From Rhodosorus marinus (Eukaryota > Rhodophyta > Stylonematophyceae > Stylonematales > Stylonemataceae), in the NCBI GenBank assembly GCA_029953675.1, contig JAMWBK010000007.1, positions 1,426,001 to 1,490,000 of the forward strand: a stretch of DNA of 64,000 nt. The letters are read 5' to 3'. The notes below the pieces were generated by a model, which saw only the letters and a program-made list of their open reading frames with translations, had not been told where the DNA came from and searched no databases. Below, in pieces: positions 11,236 through 20,228 of the stretch (position 1 is its first letter; the number at the start of each line of letters is the position of its first letter). The translations under genes and the position numbers were made by a program.

Positions 11236-12225
11236 CTACGTTTTTCTGCGAACTTGGGCCCACTTGTTCAGCATGATGTCGCCAAACTTGGCTTTGTGCA
11301 TGTCTCGCTTCTCACCGGTTCCCGCTAGGGTTTGATCAGCAAACAAGCTCAGGGACTGGAGGTCGTCCGCGCTGGAAAATCCAACATCTTCCAAGTTCGT
11401 ATCGAAGTTCGGATAGAAGAAAAGTACGAAAGAAACACGCTCCTCCTGAGAAAGGGTGACGCGGTGAATAGGGGAGGACAGACGCCCTCGCGTAAGGATC
11501 GTCAAAAAGTCACCGCAGTTCGCGACAAGATAATCCTGGGAGCAACGGACGTCATGCCACTTCTCATCCAAGAACACCTCAAGTCCTTTCGAATCAGGAT
11601 CCGGCATTATCAAAGTCAGAAAGCCCCAATCCGTATGTGGGCTAGATCCCAACGAGCCTTCGCTGGACCGAAGGTAATGAAAACAACGCATGAGAGAGAC
11701 CTCCGAGCTCTCAGTACAAAGTCTCAGAAGAGAATCTTCATCTGCGTTCAGCGCCAGCCCAATCGCCTTGGTCAGAGCCAGGCACACCCTGCAGAGGGAC
11801 GAGTACAGGTCGTTCAACTTCTTGACTCCTGACGGGGGAAATGGGGACGGCCATCGATTCGCCATTCGCAGGCCGTTGACCTTTTGGTGCGTCGTTGACC
11901 TGGTTTCAAGGCCGTAGCTGAAACCTTCCTTGTTCTCGTGTCTGGAGGATCCGCTCTCCTCACCTATCGGCAAGTATCCTCGAGTACCGTAAACATCGTC
12001 AACTTGCTCTGCTTCCTTGTTGGCAACAGGCAAAGCAAACAGCGTTCGTGCAGATTCAAGAGCCGCCTCCTGGATTTGGGTACTTACGCCGTGGCCAGAC
12101 ACCAGTACCATGCCTTCTCCCGATAAAGCTGTGACGAGCTCAAGGGCTGTGGACTCTCTGCTGAGCCTAGTACCATTTTCGGTTGTGAATGCCGAGATGT
12201 CGACCACCCGAATAAGAGAAGACAT
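11236..12225 (-). CDS. 2-oxoglutarate/Fe(II)-dependent oxygenase, IPNS-like
   Basis: Member of the plant/fungal 2-oxoglutarate and Fe(II) oxygenase superfamily (DIOX_N plus 2OG-FeII_Oxy). These enzymes hydroxylate or desaturate small molecules using 2-oxoglutarate and O2; the substrate cannot be predicted. The N-terminal part has VVDISAF and the VSGHGV segment typical of DIOX_N. The C-terminal part has the iron ligands His and Asp in SSPHTDWGFLTL, the distal His in SSPIHRVTLS, and the oxoglutarate Arg in ERVSFVLFFYPN. From the ATG at 12225 the protein is 329 residues, the standard length, and MSSLIRVVDIS is a normal N-terminus. The frame remains open for 90 codons upstream without an ATG, so an N-terminal extension by splicing is possible. 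Single exon. Confidence 0.85.
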   Translation of the reverse strand: MSSLIRVVDISAFTTENGTRLSRESTALELVTALSGEGMVLVSGHGVSTQIQEAALESARTLFALPVANKEAEQVDDVYGTRGYLPIGEESGSSRHENKEGFSYGLETRSTTHQKVNGLRMANRWPSPFPPSGVKKLNDLYSSLCRVCLALTKAIGLALNADEDSLLRLCTESSEVSLMRCFHYLRSSEGSLGSSPHTDWGFLTLIMPDPDSKGLEVFLDEKWHDVRCSQDYLVANCGDFLTILTRGRLSSPIHRVTLSQEERVSFVLFFYPNFDTNLEDVGFSSADDLQSLSLFADQTLAGTGEKRDMHKAKFGDIMLNKWAQVRRKT

Positions 12226-13672
12226 CTTAACCGGGACTTTCGTCGCAAAAGAACAGGTTGAAGCTGCAACAAAAGACCCTGCTTCAAGAATCCTCCCAAG
12301 CGCAATCCCTGTCCTCAGTGGAAGCCAGCAAGCAATCAGGTGACAACGCACATGAAGTTTTTGCCCCAAAAAAAATAAGTGAGCTTGTGAGCTAATAGAA
12401 AGCTGGAAGCGAACATAAGCGCCCACCCTTGTCGAGAGCCTATGCGATGGACAAACGATTTGCTTAAAACGGGTCTCCTCATCTTCTCGATTCAAAGCAT
12501 GCCCTTAGTCTACGACTGGGTGCGCTGTTATCCGTTCAAGAAAGGCCGCTTGGCAAATGGAAGGACAAAGATTTCTCAAAAGGATGGAAACCTCGAAGCT
12601 GAAAAAGCCTTAGCAGGGACACGTAAAGGATCCTCTGGTCGACGTATTGATACAAACTCCACAGCAACTTTCTCGCTGCAGAGCAGAAATTGTCTATATC
12701 TACGCTCTCCGCAGATCCTCTGAGAGAAGATCCTCTGAGAGAAAGGTCACTTTAGGGCGAAATAGTGAAAACAAAAACCAAGCGCAAAATTTCGCTCTGT
12801 AGAATAGGAACACCTACAGCTACTCCTTCAGTAAATCCGCAACGCACCAGGAACCTGAAAGAGCTTAATCAAAGCACTCAAGGATGCGGAAGCAGTGGGG
12901 AAAGAGGTCTGTCCACCTTCCCCATTGCTGCCGAAACTTCTTCCTTGTTAAGCACGCTGGTTATGTATGCCTATATGTTCAGTGTAGGTAGGGAGGGAAG
13001 CTGATACAAGGTTCTAAGAGCCTGGCTCATCGGTTAGTCCCCATAGATAAAAGAGGTCTTCGGATTCTCAGAAAGCGCTGTGGGTGCTTTGTTGCGTGAG
13101 TGTTACCGTGACCGCCCTGATGCCCTTTCTCGACTACATGCTTCTTTGATTGTCACTCTCTGGCGCTGTAATGCTCCCATAGTTCTGGAGGCGCGGGCTC
13201 TACGCCTTTCCTAGCGTACCTCATTCGGAGGCTTTTACCTACGACTAAATCGATCTGGCCTTGAATCTTTCAAAGCATTCCCAAAAGGTCTGCCTCCAAG
13301 CTCCCAACCCATTGTGTTCTTTGCTGAGGAACCGCTAACCGCGACGGCCTGTTTCGGGAAAAGTAGGTAGGGAAGCTGGTGCAAGGCTCTATGAACTTTC
13401 AATAAAAAATTCCTTAAATGTACACCAACAAGGTATCTGTTAATCCCTCCTAGACCGGAAGTAGATCGCTTCCCTCCCAAGTCGCTGAGGAACACGACTT
13501 CAGGACGCGACGGGTGGGGGTGGAGGTGGACTAGTTGAAGAAGAGGAGGCTGATGGGCTGGGAGACGTAGAGGAGCAGCTAGGCTGAAGACGATCTGTTG
13601 GATTTATGAACTTTGGACGGACTTGGAGGAAGACTAGAAGGATTTATTGTTTGGGGAGGAGGGGGGGGAGAG
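12226..13672. other. intergenic region with short repeats
   Basis: No supported coding exon. It is the shared upstream region of the oxygenase (minus) and mitochondrial uL22 (plus). It holds a direct repeat of GATCCTCTGAGAGA at 12714-12727 and 12729-12742, an imperfect inverted repeat (12888-12902 with 12918-12932, 15 bp arms, 15 bp loop), and a weak dispersed repeat around GTAGGTAGGGAAGCTG-like sequence near 12985 and 13362. An AG-rich segment with a G tract (13661-13671) sits immediately before the uL22 start codon. Confidence 0.5.
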
Positions 13673-14498
13673 ATGGCGCTGAGGTTGTTGAGCAATCGTT
13701 CAGGATTGTTCTCTCGGTCGAGAGGATGGGGTTGTTTGAGCAGAAGGTTCGCGTCGGATAAACCTGAAGCTCGGACCAATCCTTTCGATATCGACGAATC
13801 TGTATATGAGAAAGTTGGTGGTGACGAGAAGAAGAAGGACGATGAGGAGAATTTGTTCAGGAAGGGATGGGGAAAGGATGAGAAGAACGTTCCCCAGCCC
13901 CCTCATCAAAGGGGATGTGTAAGGCATTCGATCTACCACATTCGAATCTCTCCTAGAAAGCTGAATCAATTTTGTACAATAATTCGGGGAAGAAGCATTG
14001 AACAAGCCCGTGCACAGCTTACAGTATCCGTCTTGCGACCCGCGAGAGTTGTCGAAATGTGCCTCAGAGAGGCGCTTAACAAGGCCGAGGATGCTGGGTG
14101 GAACATGAAGCGTATCAGAATAGGTAAAAAGGCACCTCACATGTGTTTCAATAAATTTGTGAAGAAGTTTCTAACTCTGTCTTTTTCCATACGACTTGAA
14201 ATTGAGTTCAGCTGAGCTTTACGTCGGTCGAGGCATTCGGGTTAAGCAGTTAAGACCTTGGCACGGAAGGGGTCGTTTTGGAATTGGTACAAAGTACAGA
14301 GCTCACTTAACAATAGTTCTAAGGAAGATCCGAAAGCCTTCGTACGACGCATTGCATCCACCCTTGAAGCCAAGAGGGGAAGGAAAGCCTGCCCCGAAGG
14401 AGTATCGCTTGAAACCAAGACCACACCTTCCCAAAGGCGACTTCATGCCGAAACCTTGGCTGCTTAGAAGCCAGCTTGATGTCACAGCACAGGGTTAA
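13673..14498 (+). CDS. MRPL22: mitochondrial ribosomal protein uL22m
   Basis: Large-subunit ribosomal protein of the L22 family, probably mitochondrial. Exons 13673-14123 and 14212-14498 give 245 residues. The N-terminus MALRLLSNRSGLFSRSRGW with a following RRFAS is Arg/Ser-rich and lacks acidic residues, as expected for a mitochondrial presequence. The L22 core shows YHIRISPRKLNQFCTIIRG, then EQARAQLTVSVLRPARVVEM, NKAEDAGWN, and after the intron AELYVGRGIRVKQLRPWHGR followed by the terminal hook sequence with HLTIVLRKI. The 88 bp intron has a CTAAC branch site at 14171. A C-terminal extension of about 50 residues rich in Lys/Pro is longer than in bacterial L22. Confidence 0.9.
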
Positions 14499-15003
14499 AT
14501 CTTGCTGCTTGTAGGAACTTCTAAAGCTGGTCAGCAACGAGGTCCGAAAGGCTAGCAACTCTTTGTCAAGAAACGCGTGAGAGCTTTGGGACGAACGTTT
14601 ATACTCAAACGGCGTCAAGCCGACTGAAGGCGACAGTCCTCCCACCCGGTTCGCAGCCCGCAAACGCTGCGCTTGAAGACGTCTGGCAAAATATCGCCGG
14701 GCTTGTGGGAAATTGGAAGTTTATTCGTCAGAGGAAAACGGGATCTTCTTGCTGTCCATATCTAGTTTTTCGGACAGCCTTCTCGTATCGTTTACTTATC
14801 TTCTTAATGATTATACTACATAGACGCGATGGAAATCAAAGGAAAAAAAAAAAGCACCAGCGTCTCTTTGAACGTTGGTGGTTGTTTCATATTACCTACG
14901 CTATAATCCTTTTCTTCTTTAGGAAGGGAACAAAAGAGTTTCTTGGCAAAAAAACTAGAAGGAACCACAATAAAACTGTGCAAAAAGAGCACTAGGTGGC
15001 TTC
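14499..15003. other. convergent intergenic spacer
   Basis: Spacer between uL22m (plus) and the small membrane protein gene (minus). It holds the presumed 3' untranslated regions; nothing else is recognisable. Purine-rich A tracts occur at about 14838-14855. Confidence 0.5.
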
Positions 15004-15285
15004 TTACTTTGTGTCTTCCTGAACAGCAGCTTCAGCACCGCGTTCTGCACCAGCCGCAGCGGCCTCAACCTTGAGAAGTTTCCGCTGCTTGTGCATGGAA
15101 TCGCCCATCGCCTTGTACATCGGTTCCATATAGTTTGGAGTAATCATCCAAGCAATTGCCTGCGATGTCAGGAACACCCCAGTCCAAATAAGGCCTCCTT
15201 GGACTAGTAAACTCCTTCTCGAAATCCATACCTTCAAATATGACCCAGCTCGGATCTTCGATGGATCCGTTTCCAACTTTTCCAT
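15004..15285 (-). CDS. small single-pass membrane protein, unrecognised
   Basis: Open frame of 93 residues starting with ATG at 15285. One predicted transmembrane helix spans roughly residues 27-50, in the region LLVQGGLIWTGVFLTSQ to AIAWMITP, flanked by basic residues (WISRRS before, HKQRKLLK after). The C-terminus is Ala/Glu-rich. The size and layout resemble accessory subunits of mitochondrial respiratory complexes, but I recognise no family. It is convergent with uL22m. It could still be a chance open frame, although the ATG, helix and composition favour a real gene. Confidence 0.45.
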   Translation of the reverse strand: MEKLETDPSKIRAGSYLKVWISRRSLLVQGGLIWTGVFLTSQAIAWMITPNYMEPMYKAMGDSMHKQRKLLKVEAAAAGAERGAEAAVQEDTK

Positions 15286-16453
15286 CCCTCTTCAATATCC
15301 TCCAAAATCCCCTCAATTCCTCTCTCTGAGACAATTCGGCTCCTTCCTTTCTCCCCTCACCTTCAGTCCCTTTCTCAATAAACTAAATCCACACCCACCC
15401 GAATTCCTCTATCGCTTTCCGGCTTTCCAAAGCGCATCTTTTTCTTCACCTTTTGGAAGGCCTTTTCCTTTCGCTGTGGCCTATTAGTCTATGGGTGGTG
15501 TCACTGATGTGACGACGTCTTTGCTGAGGGCACGCTATGTGGCTTCTTTGATGTTATTCTTCTGGACGATCAACCAACCCCCTTTCTCTTATCCATTTCG
15601 CAACGTCCTCCCGGATCTTCTTCCCTGCGAGGAGAAGGGCTTCTCCCTGTGCGTATTGTCGCTGATTGCGATGCATATCGCTGAAGCACACGATGTGTGC
15701 GGCTTCTTTGATGTAGCCATTTGAGTTTCCGAGCTTTCCATTGATCGGTCCTCTTTGCGCAATGCAGAATCCGACATTCACCTTTTAGAAGTAGCACGTT
15801 TATGTTGCTATCGTCCTGGGGCTTTCATGCGGTCAAGTTGGATGATCAATGGGAAGCGTCCAACTGACCAAAAGGAAGATTTTAGTGTCCCAAGCTGGCA
15901 TATTCCGAATCCACGCATCGGTGCAAAGGATGTCGCCGGCGATCGGGGGGTTGGTTGCGTGCTGAGGGCGCCCTGTGAGGTTGGAGGATCATCCCGAAGC
16001 ATCTCTAGTAAGGATACAGGATCCTGCGTTGTACTGATAAACGAGAAGACAATGTACAGAGAAGAGCTTTTTCTTCTTTGTCCGGGCGGGAAGCGTGTAC
16101 CGCTTGACACCTCCCGACTTCGATATGAGGTCGGTTTGCTGCCACTTGTGGACGATCTCGCGAATCGTTGCCAACCACGCATGTAGAATCCAGCTTTGTA
16201 CTAATAGAATGCTGGACAATTTATATAGGAGCGCTCTCGTTCCTCCTTGGGGGGAAGGCACAGCGGCTAGTGCGATATGCTCCTCGCTTTTGACTAATTT
16301 TCTTCTTCAACCTTGAGGGTGGTGGGCCGCCTTGCTCAGCACGTTATGATGCTGGGTTGCAGTCATTTTCAACGAGCACTGGAAGTGTCGTGCATGACGG
16401 ATCCAAAATCCAGCTCCAGGTTGACCGCTTCAACGCTTGGATCTTATCTTCGT
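15286..16453. other. interval of overlapping broken open frames
   Basis: Both strands carry overlapping frames of 60-143 codons without clear splice logic. Minus-strand text includes QGEALLLAGKKIREDVAKWI at about 15560-15630 and the helix-turn-helix-like segment described separately. A short internal similarity exists between 15526-15556 and 15687-15716 (both with TGTG.GGCTTCTTTGATGT). It looks like a decayed coding element, possibly mobile, rather than a working gene. Confidence 0.4.
15989..16261 (-). pseudogene. possible decayed transposase-like fragment
   Basis: A minus-strand frame of 90 codons contains ATIREIVHKWQQTDLISKSG followed by a basic stretch. The alternation of helix, turn and basic linker resembles the N-terminal helix-turn-helix of Tc1/mariner or IS630-type transposases. 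No DDE catalytic core is seen; downstream frames at 15570-15797 and 15808-16182 are in other phases, which would fit frameshift decay. This is a weak resemblance by eye only; the opposite strand has a competing 143-codon frame (15755-16186). Confidence 0.2.
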
Positions 16454-17101
16454 CTAACGCTTTGTCTCCGCTTGCATTTCTTGAATTCCTTGCATTTTGT
16501 CCTTGAACAACCCCAAAAGCATGAGGATCTCGATGTAGACGAAAAGCGGGGCCATCCCAAGCGCTTGAGCGAGGCTCGACAGCAACGCTGGTCTTCTCCC
16601 TGTAGAAGAAGATAGCGGTTCAGTAGGGTTCATTAACCTCGCTGGCTGGTTCTCGACCCATGGGGGTGCTGGCTTTCTGGCTTACCCTCGAAAAACTCGT
16701 GCGCAGCGAACTGAGCGAGCCAACTAACGACCTGGCAAAACAAGGCAACTCGAATCGCTATGCTTTGCCCAACATAGTTGTAGAACAACCTCTCCAATAC
16801 CAAGAGAAAAGATAGATACGGCAGAGAAAGGATCTTTCCCGTGAAATCAGAAAGACACGTCGTCAGTTTAGGAGAGATGAGACAAGTATACGTCGTGTGC
16901 ATCACTCACGCCGAACTTCATGTCAATGATCAAGTAGTAGACGGCATATGTAACCATCAAGACAAGGTCCAGCGACCATTCCCTCAAGAAAATCAAAACC
17001 GACCACAGTATCAACGGAACGAAAAGCATATGAACAATCTGGTTCCTTCGCTCCTGATGAAATTCATGATAGAATCTGTAATGGTCCTCAAAGGCTCCCA
17101 T
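16454..17101 (-). CDS. Mpo1-like protein (DUF962), ER membrane
   Basis: Homologue of yeast Mpo1 (YGL010w/DUF962), an Fe(II)-dependent dioxygenase of the ER membrane in the alpha-oxidation of 2-hydroxy fatty acids from phytosphingosine breakdown. Three exons: 17101-16910, 16833-16686 and 16599-16454, giving 161 residues. Exon 1 has the family start FEDHYRFYHEFHQERRNQIV followed by HMLFVPLILWSVLIFL; exon 2 has QVVSWLAQFAAHEFFEG; exon 3 has RPALLSSLAQALGMAPLFVY. These contain the conserved histidines (HYRFYH, VH, AHEFFEG) and four hydrophobic helices. Introns of 76 and 86 bp have GTGAGT and GTAAGC donors, and all phases match. Confidence 0.88.
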
Positions 17102-17328
17102 AATGCCTTCAGAATCAGAAGAAACTAGCTTCCAAGTACTTAAAACCCTCTCAACACTCTCCCTTCCATACCGTCACCATTGCCGAAAGTATTCAGCTTT
17201 AAGACTACTGCTTGGTCCATTTTCTTGCACATTGATTCACACGAAGGCGGCTGATGAGGCTGGTACGAATCGTCATAATAAAGCATTAGTAAACTCCCGT
17301 AATATCAATAACAGGAGGATAGATAGTA

Positions 17329-17568
17329 CTACTCCAGTCCTCCCTCCGTTACCTTTAATCCTTTAGTCTCTTCAGGAGATATAGTTGAGTTATATCGGAG
17401 TCCGTTGGAGCCGGTGGCATGGCGCATGTTGCGGGAGTCCATCCGTAGGACCCAGTAGGATCCTTCGGGAGGCCCTGAAAAACCATATCGTGGGACGTCA
17501 GCCCAGTAATAAAGAAGAGAACTGTCACTGAAGTTGTAAAAATCTGAATACAGGCTGGCAGTGTTAGC
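17329..17568 (-). CDS. possible terminal exon of an unrecognised gene
   Basis: Reading the minus strand from a good acceptor (TTTTACTAG just before 17568) gives 79 codons to a TAG at 17329, with protein-like text such as YSDFYNFSDSSLLYYW, GPPEGSYWVLRMDSRN and RYNSTISPEETKGLK. It lacks an early ATG, so it would have to be a spliced exon; a GTAACG donor inside could also make it internal. Upstream minus-strand text in the tandem repeat (FSLNSSLLPRS) has a similar flavour, so it may belong to the same decayed gene. No family recognised. Confidence 0.25.
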   Translation of the reverse strand, partial: ANTASLYSDFYNFSDSSLLYYWADVPRYGFSGPPEGSYWVLRMDSRNMRHATGSNGLRYNSTISPEETKGLKVTEGGLE

Positions 17569-17616
17569 CTAGTAAAACGTCAGAATAGAAGACAGTCTGT
17601 CCGTATATATCCGTGA

Positions 17617-17970
17617 TGGCAACCACAGACAGTGGTGCTGAAGAATTCTAAGACAAGCAGAACGCAAGGAGTCCCCTGAACGGGGTAGCAGACTAGAGTT
17701 GAGCGAAAAATACTCATTGCAGTTAAATCGCTTTCCATCGCATTGACCCATGGCTAGCTGGGCATTATCGCGCCAAAGCTTCCGCTCCAATTACCCTTTA
17801 CTGAAGTGGCAACGACGGACAGTGGCTCTACAGAACGCTACGACGAGTAGATACTGTAAGGAGCCCGCTCAACTCAGCAGCAAACTAGATTCTACTAAAG
17901 GAAAATTCAGCGTTGCGTCCGTATCGCGTACTACCGCGTTGACCCCTAACTCGGCATGCCGCGCCAGAGC
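17617..17970. repeat. diverged tandem duplication, unit about 190 bp
   Basis: Two copies begin TGGCAACCACAGACAGTGG (17617) and TGGCAACGACGGACAGTGG (17807) and end in GCGCCAAAGC and GCGCCAGAGC. Substitution level is high but order is preserved throughout. On the minus strand, matching peptides are NAQLAMG and HAELGVN at one end and NSSLLPRS and ESSLLLS further on, so the duplicated segment was probably coding. One copy now has an in-frame stop. Confidence 0.65.
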
Positions 17971-18344
17971 ATACGATTGATTCCGTTACCGCCTTCCTAA
18001 GTCGTCCAAGTGCCTCTATAATTCACAGGACAAAGATAAATCATTGGGACCACCGAAATCTTCTCGCTAATGGGCCCGCTTAAACTCGGACAATCCCACA
18101 ACCCGCTGGGCATGACACATTCCACGATACACATAAGAGCTTCCAACCTTGTGACGTCAACCTCAGGAGCTCAATACCAGTCCAAGCGTCAAAGCGCTTT
18201 GCGCATCATCGTCGAAGAGATTCAGTTGCGAAATGTTGGAACCCCATGAAGACCAAATCACTGATGCTGAGGACGACAAGAGATGCTACAAAACTGCCTA
18301 GGATTCCACAATAGAGCCGTCAACTCCTTCAATCTCCTAGGCTC

Positions 18345-20228
18345 CTAGTTTACTTTTGTCTTCAGCTGTTCAGACCGAAACTTTCGTAGAAAGCCAAAAG
18401 TTGAGGCTATGAACACGATTACAAGCGTTGGCAAAAGAACGTAAACTAAATATATTGCTTGGTCATCCGCTCCAATCTGCAGAGGGGACCTGTCACAGCT
18501 CGTAAACGTTTGTTCAATCTCTAACATCTTCGATTCAAGTTGGGACGTGCTACCGAGAGCCAGGCTGCATCGATGTGTTGTGAGCGGAACGTTCATGGAC
18601 TGCGCGGCCGCTAGGCAACTGTTGAGCAATTCTTCGCTCTCGGAAATCAGCTTCTCGCATTCTCCCACAGCGGTCCTATTCATCAAGGTCTGGAAAGGAT
18701 ATTTTCCACAGGATTTCTTGCGTTCAGTAAAAAGCTCTCATTCTACTGACGGTTTCGGTGTTGGAAGCAGAACGAATTACCTCATCGCGGAGCACTAAAG
18801 ACCTCGCCTTACCTAGTGCTTTCGAAAGTCTCGCGTGGGTCCTCTCAGCAAAGGTTCTACTTGCCGCAACAATCATAGAGTTCATTACAGATTCTGTCGT
18901 GCACAGCTCCGACCAAAACTCTCGCTCTGAGCCAACCGTGTCCTGGAGCGGTGCAGCAAAACCGTGAGCGATCTCCAGCAGGGCGTACTGCGCGGGTATG
19001 GACGGATCAGTCAGATCCAGTACTCCAGTTCGCTTGGACCTGTACGCTGTGCATGAGTCTTTTCGTTTTCCACATACGTTTGACACCACGAAAATGACAT
19101 CACCACCTTTGGCAACAGCCTATCTGCAAATCAGGCATCCACCCCCTACTCGTGAGCGGAAGCTTGACCTTGGTGTCCGTATCCAAAGCAAAGAGCTAAT
19201 TCGGTGCGATCACCTGAAATTCTCCATCCAGGAGGGCCGGCTTTGACCCAAACACGAATAGGAACAGCGTCATGTGATCTTCAGATCCGCCTCTGGTATG
19301 AGTATATTCACTGTTTGGGAATCCGTGATGGGTGAGATCTTCGTACAAGATGTTCGTGTCCAAACTAAGGGTACCAGAATCTCTGCTCTCGACCATGGCA
19401 TCAGCCAACGCAATCGAGATCAGTGGCCCCTTGGAAGTATCGACATACTGTATTTCCACCGATGAGTTGCGGGCTCCACGGGGATCTCGACCGATATCGA
19501 GAATTGATTTATAGAGCTCGACGTCGATTGTCCTAGTCACGAACTCCTCGAGATGTTTTGATGTTACGCCGTTCTCAGCACCTACAACAACCACACGAAG
19601 CATGGCACAGTTCGCAGTTTTGGAGGACACAGACCTCAAGGGGTTGGGAAACATCAACCTCTTCGTGACCCGAGAGATCAAGGCAGGAACTTGATGCGGC
19701 GGTTCACCGAGGTACACGCTCTTTGTTGCGGAGTACAGATCCAATAGAATCGCGTTTTTGAGTTGAGCGTTTCCAGATACTTCTTCTCTGCTAGGGTTTT
19801 GGCGGCAAGCAGATAATTCCCCTAGTCAGATCCCCCATCCAGCTGGTTTAGGGAGGGCGGATGTAGCTCTCAGGAAGGCATGCGACTCACTTGGTATTGT
19901 TGTAGACTACTAGCGTATGATGAACTTTGCTTGGCACGACATGAGACAAGTCTCGCTTGCTTCGAACAGTGTAAGACAGGTTATACCGCGACTCTTTGCC
20001 AGCTTCCTTCTCGCCGCCGCGGACGAAATTCTTTGGAAGGTGTTTCGCAAGATCCGTGGGAATGTTGACATCGGTTCTGTTGATGATCACAACATCAATA
20101 GGCGCTGATATGGATACTCCCAGAACATCTTCGAACAGGAGCCAATGGAGGGGTAAGAAGAACACCAGCAAGCGTAGCCTAGCAATCGTGTTCCCGTTGC
20201 TCTTACTGACGGACGTCTTCATCCTCAT
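18345..20228 (-). CDS. predicted type I membrane protein, unrecognised
   Basis: Four exons: 20228-19891, 19790 (or 19787)-19214, 19119-18781 and 18689-18345, giving about 532 residues. The N-terminus has a charged stretch, then a hydrophobic core LRLLVFFLPLHWLLF, consistent with a signal peptide or anchor. The middle is a large soluble domain with alternating beta-like segments (PIDVVIINRTD, LRVVVVGAENG, HMTLFLFVFGS, GGDVIFVVSNVCG) and several Cys, suggesting a luminal domain. Near the C-terminus is a membrane helix, AIYLVYVLLPTLVIVFIAST, followed by a short basic tail. All four exons are phase-compatible. The exon 2 acceptor is TAGCAG, a tandem site that would include or omit one codon; the exon 4 acceptor has an in-frame alternative nine codons upstream. 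Family not recognised. Confidence 0.7.

Larger units (their letters stand above)
17102..18344. other. intergenic interval with coding-like fragments
   Basis: Upstream of the Mpo1-like gene and downstream of the membrane-protein gene, both on the minus strand. It contains a possible exon (17329-17568) and a diverged tandem duplication (17617-17970), each listed separately. Otherwise nothing is recognised. Confidence 0.45.
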
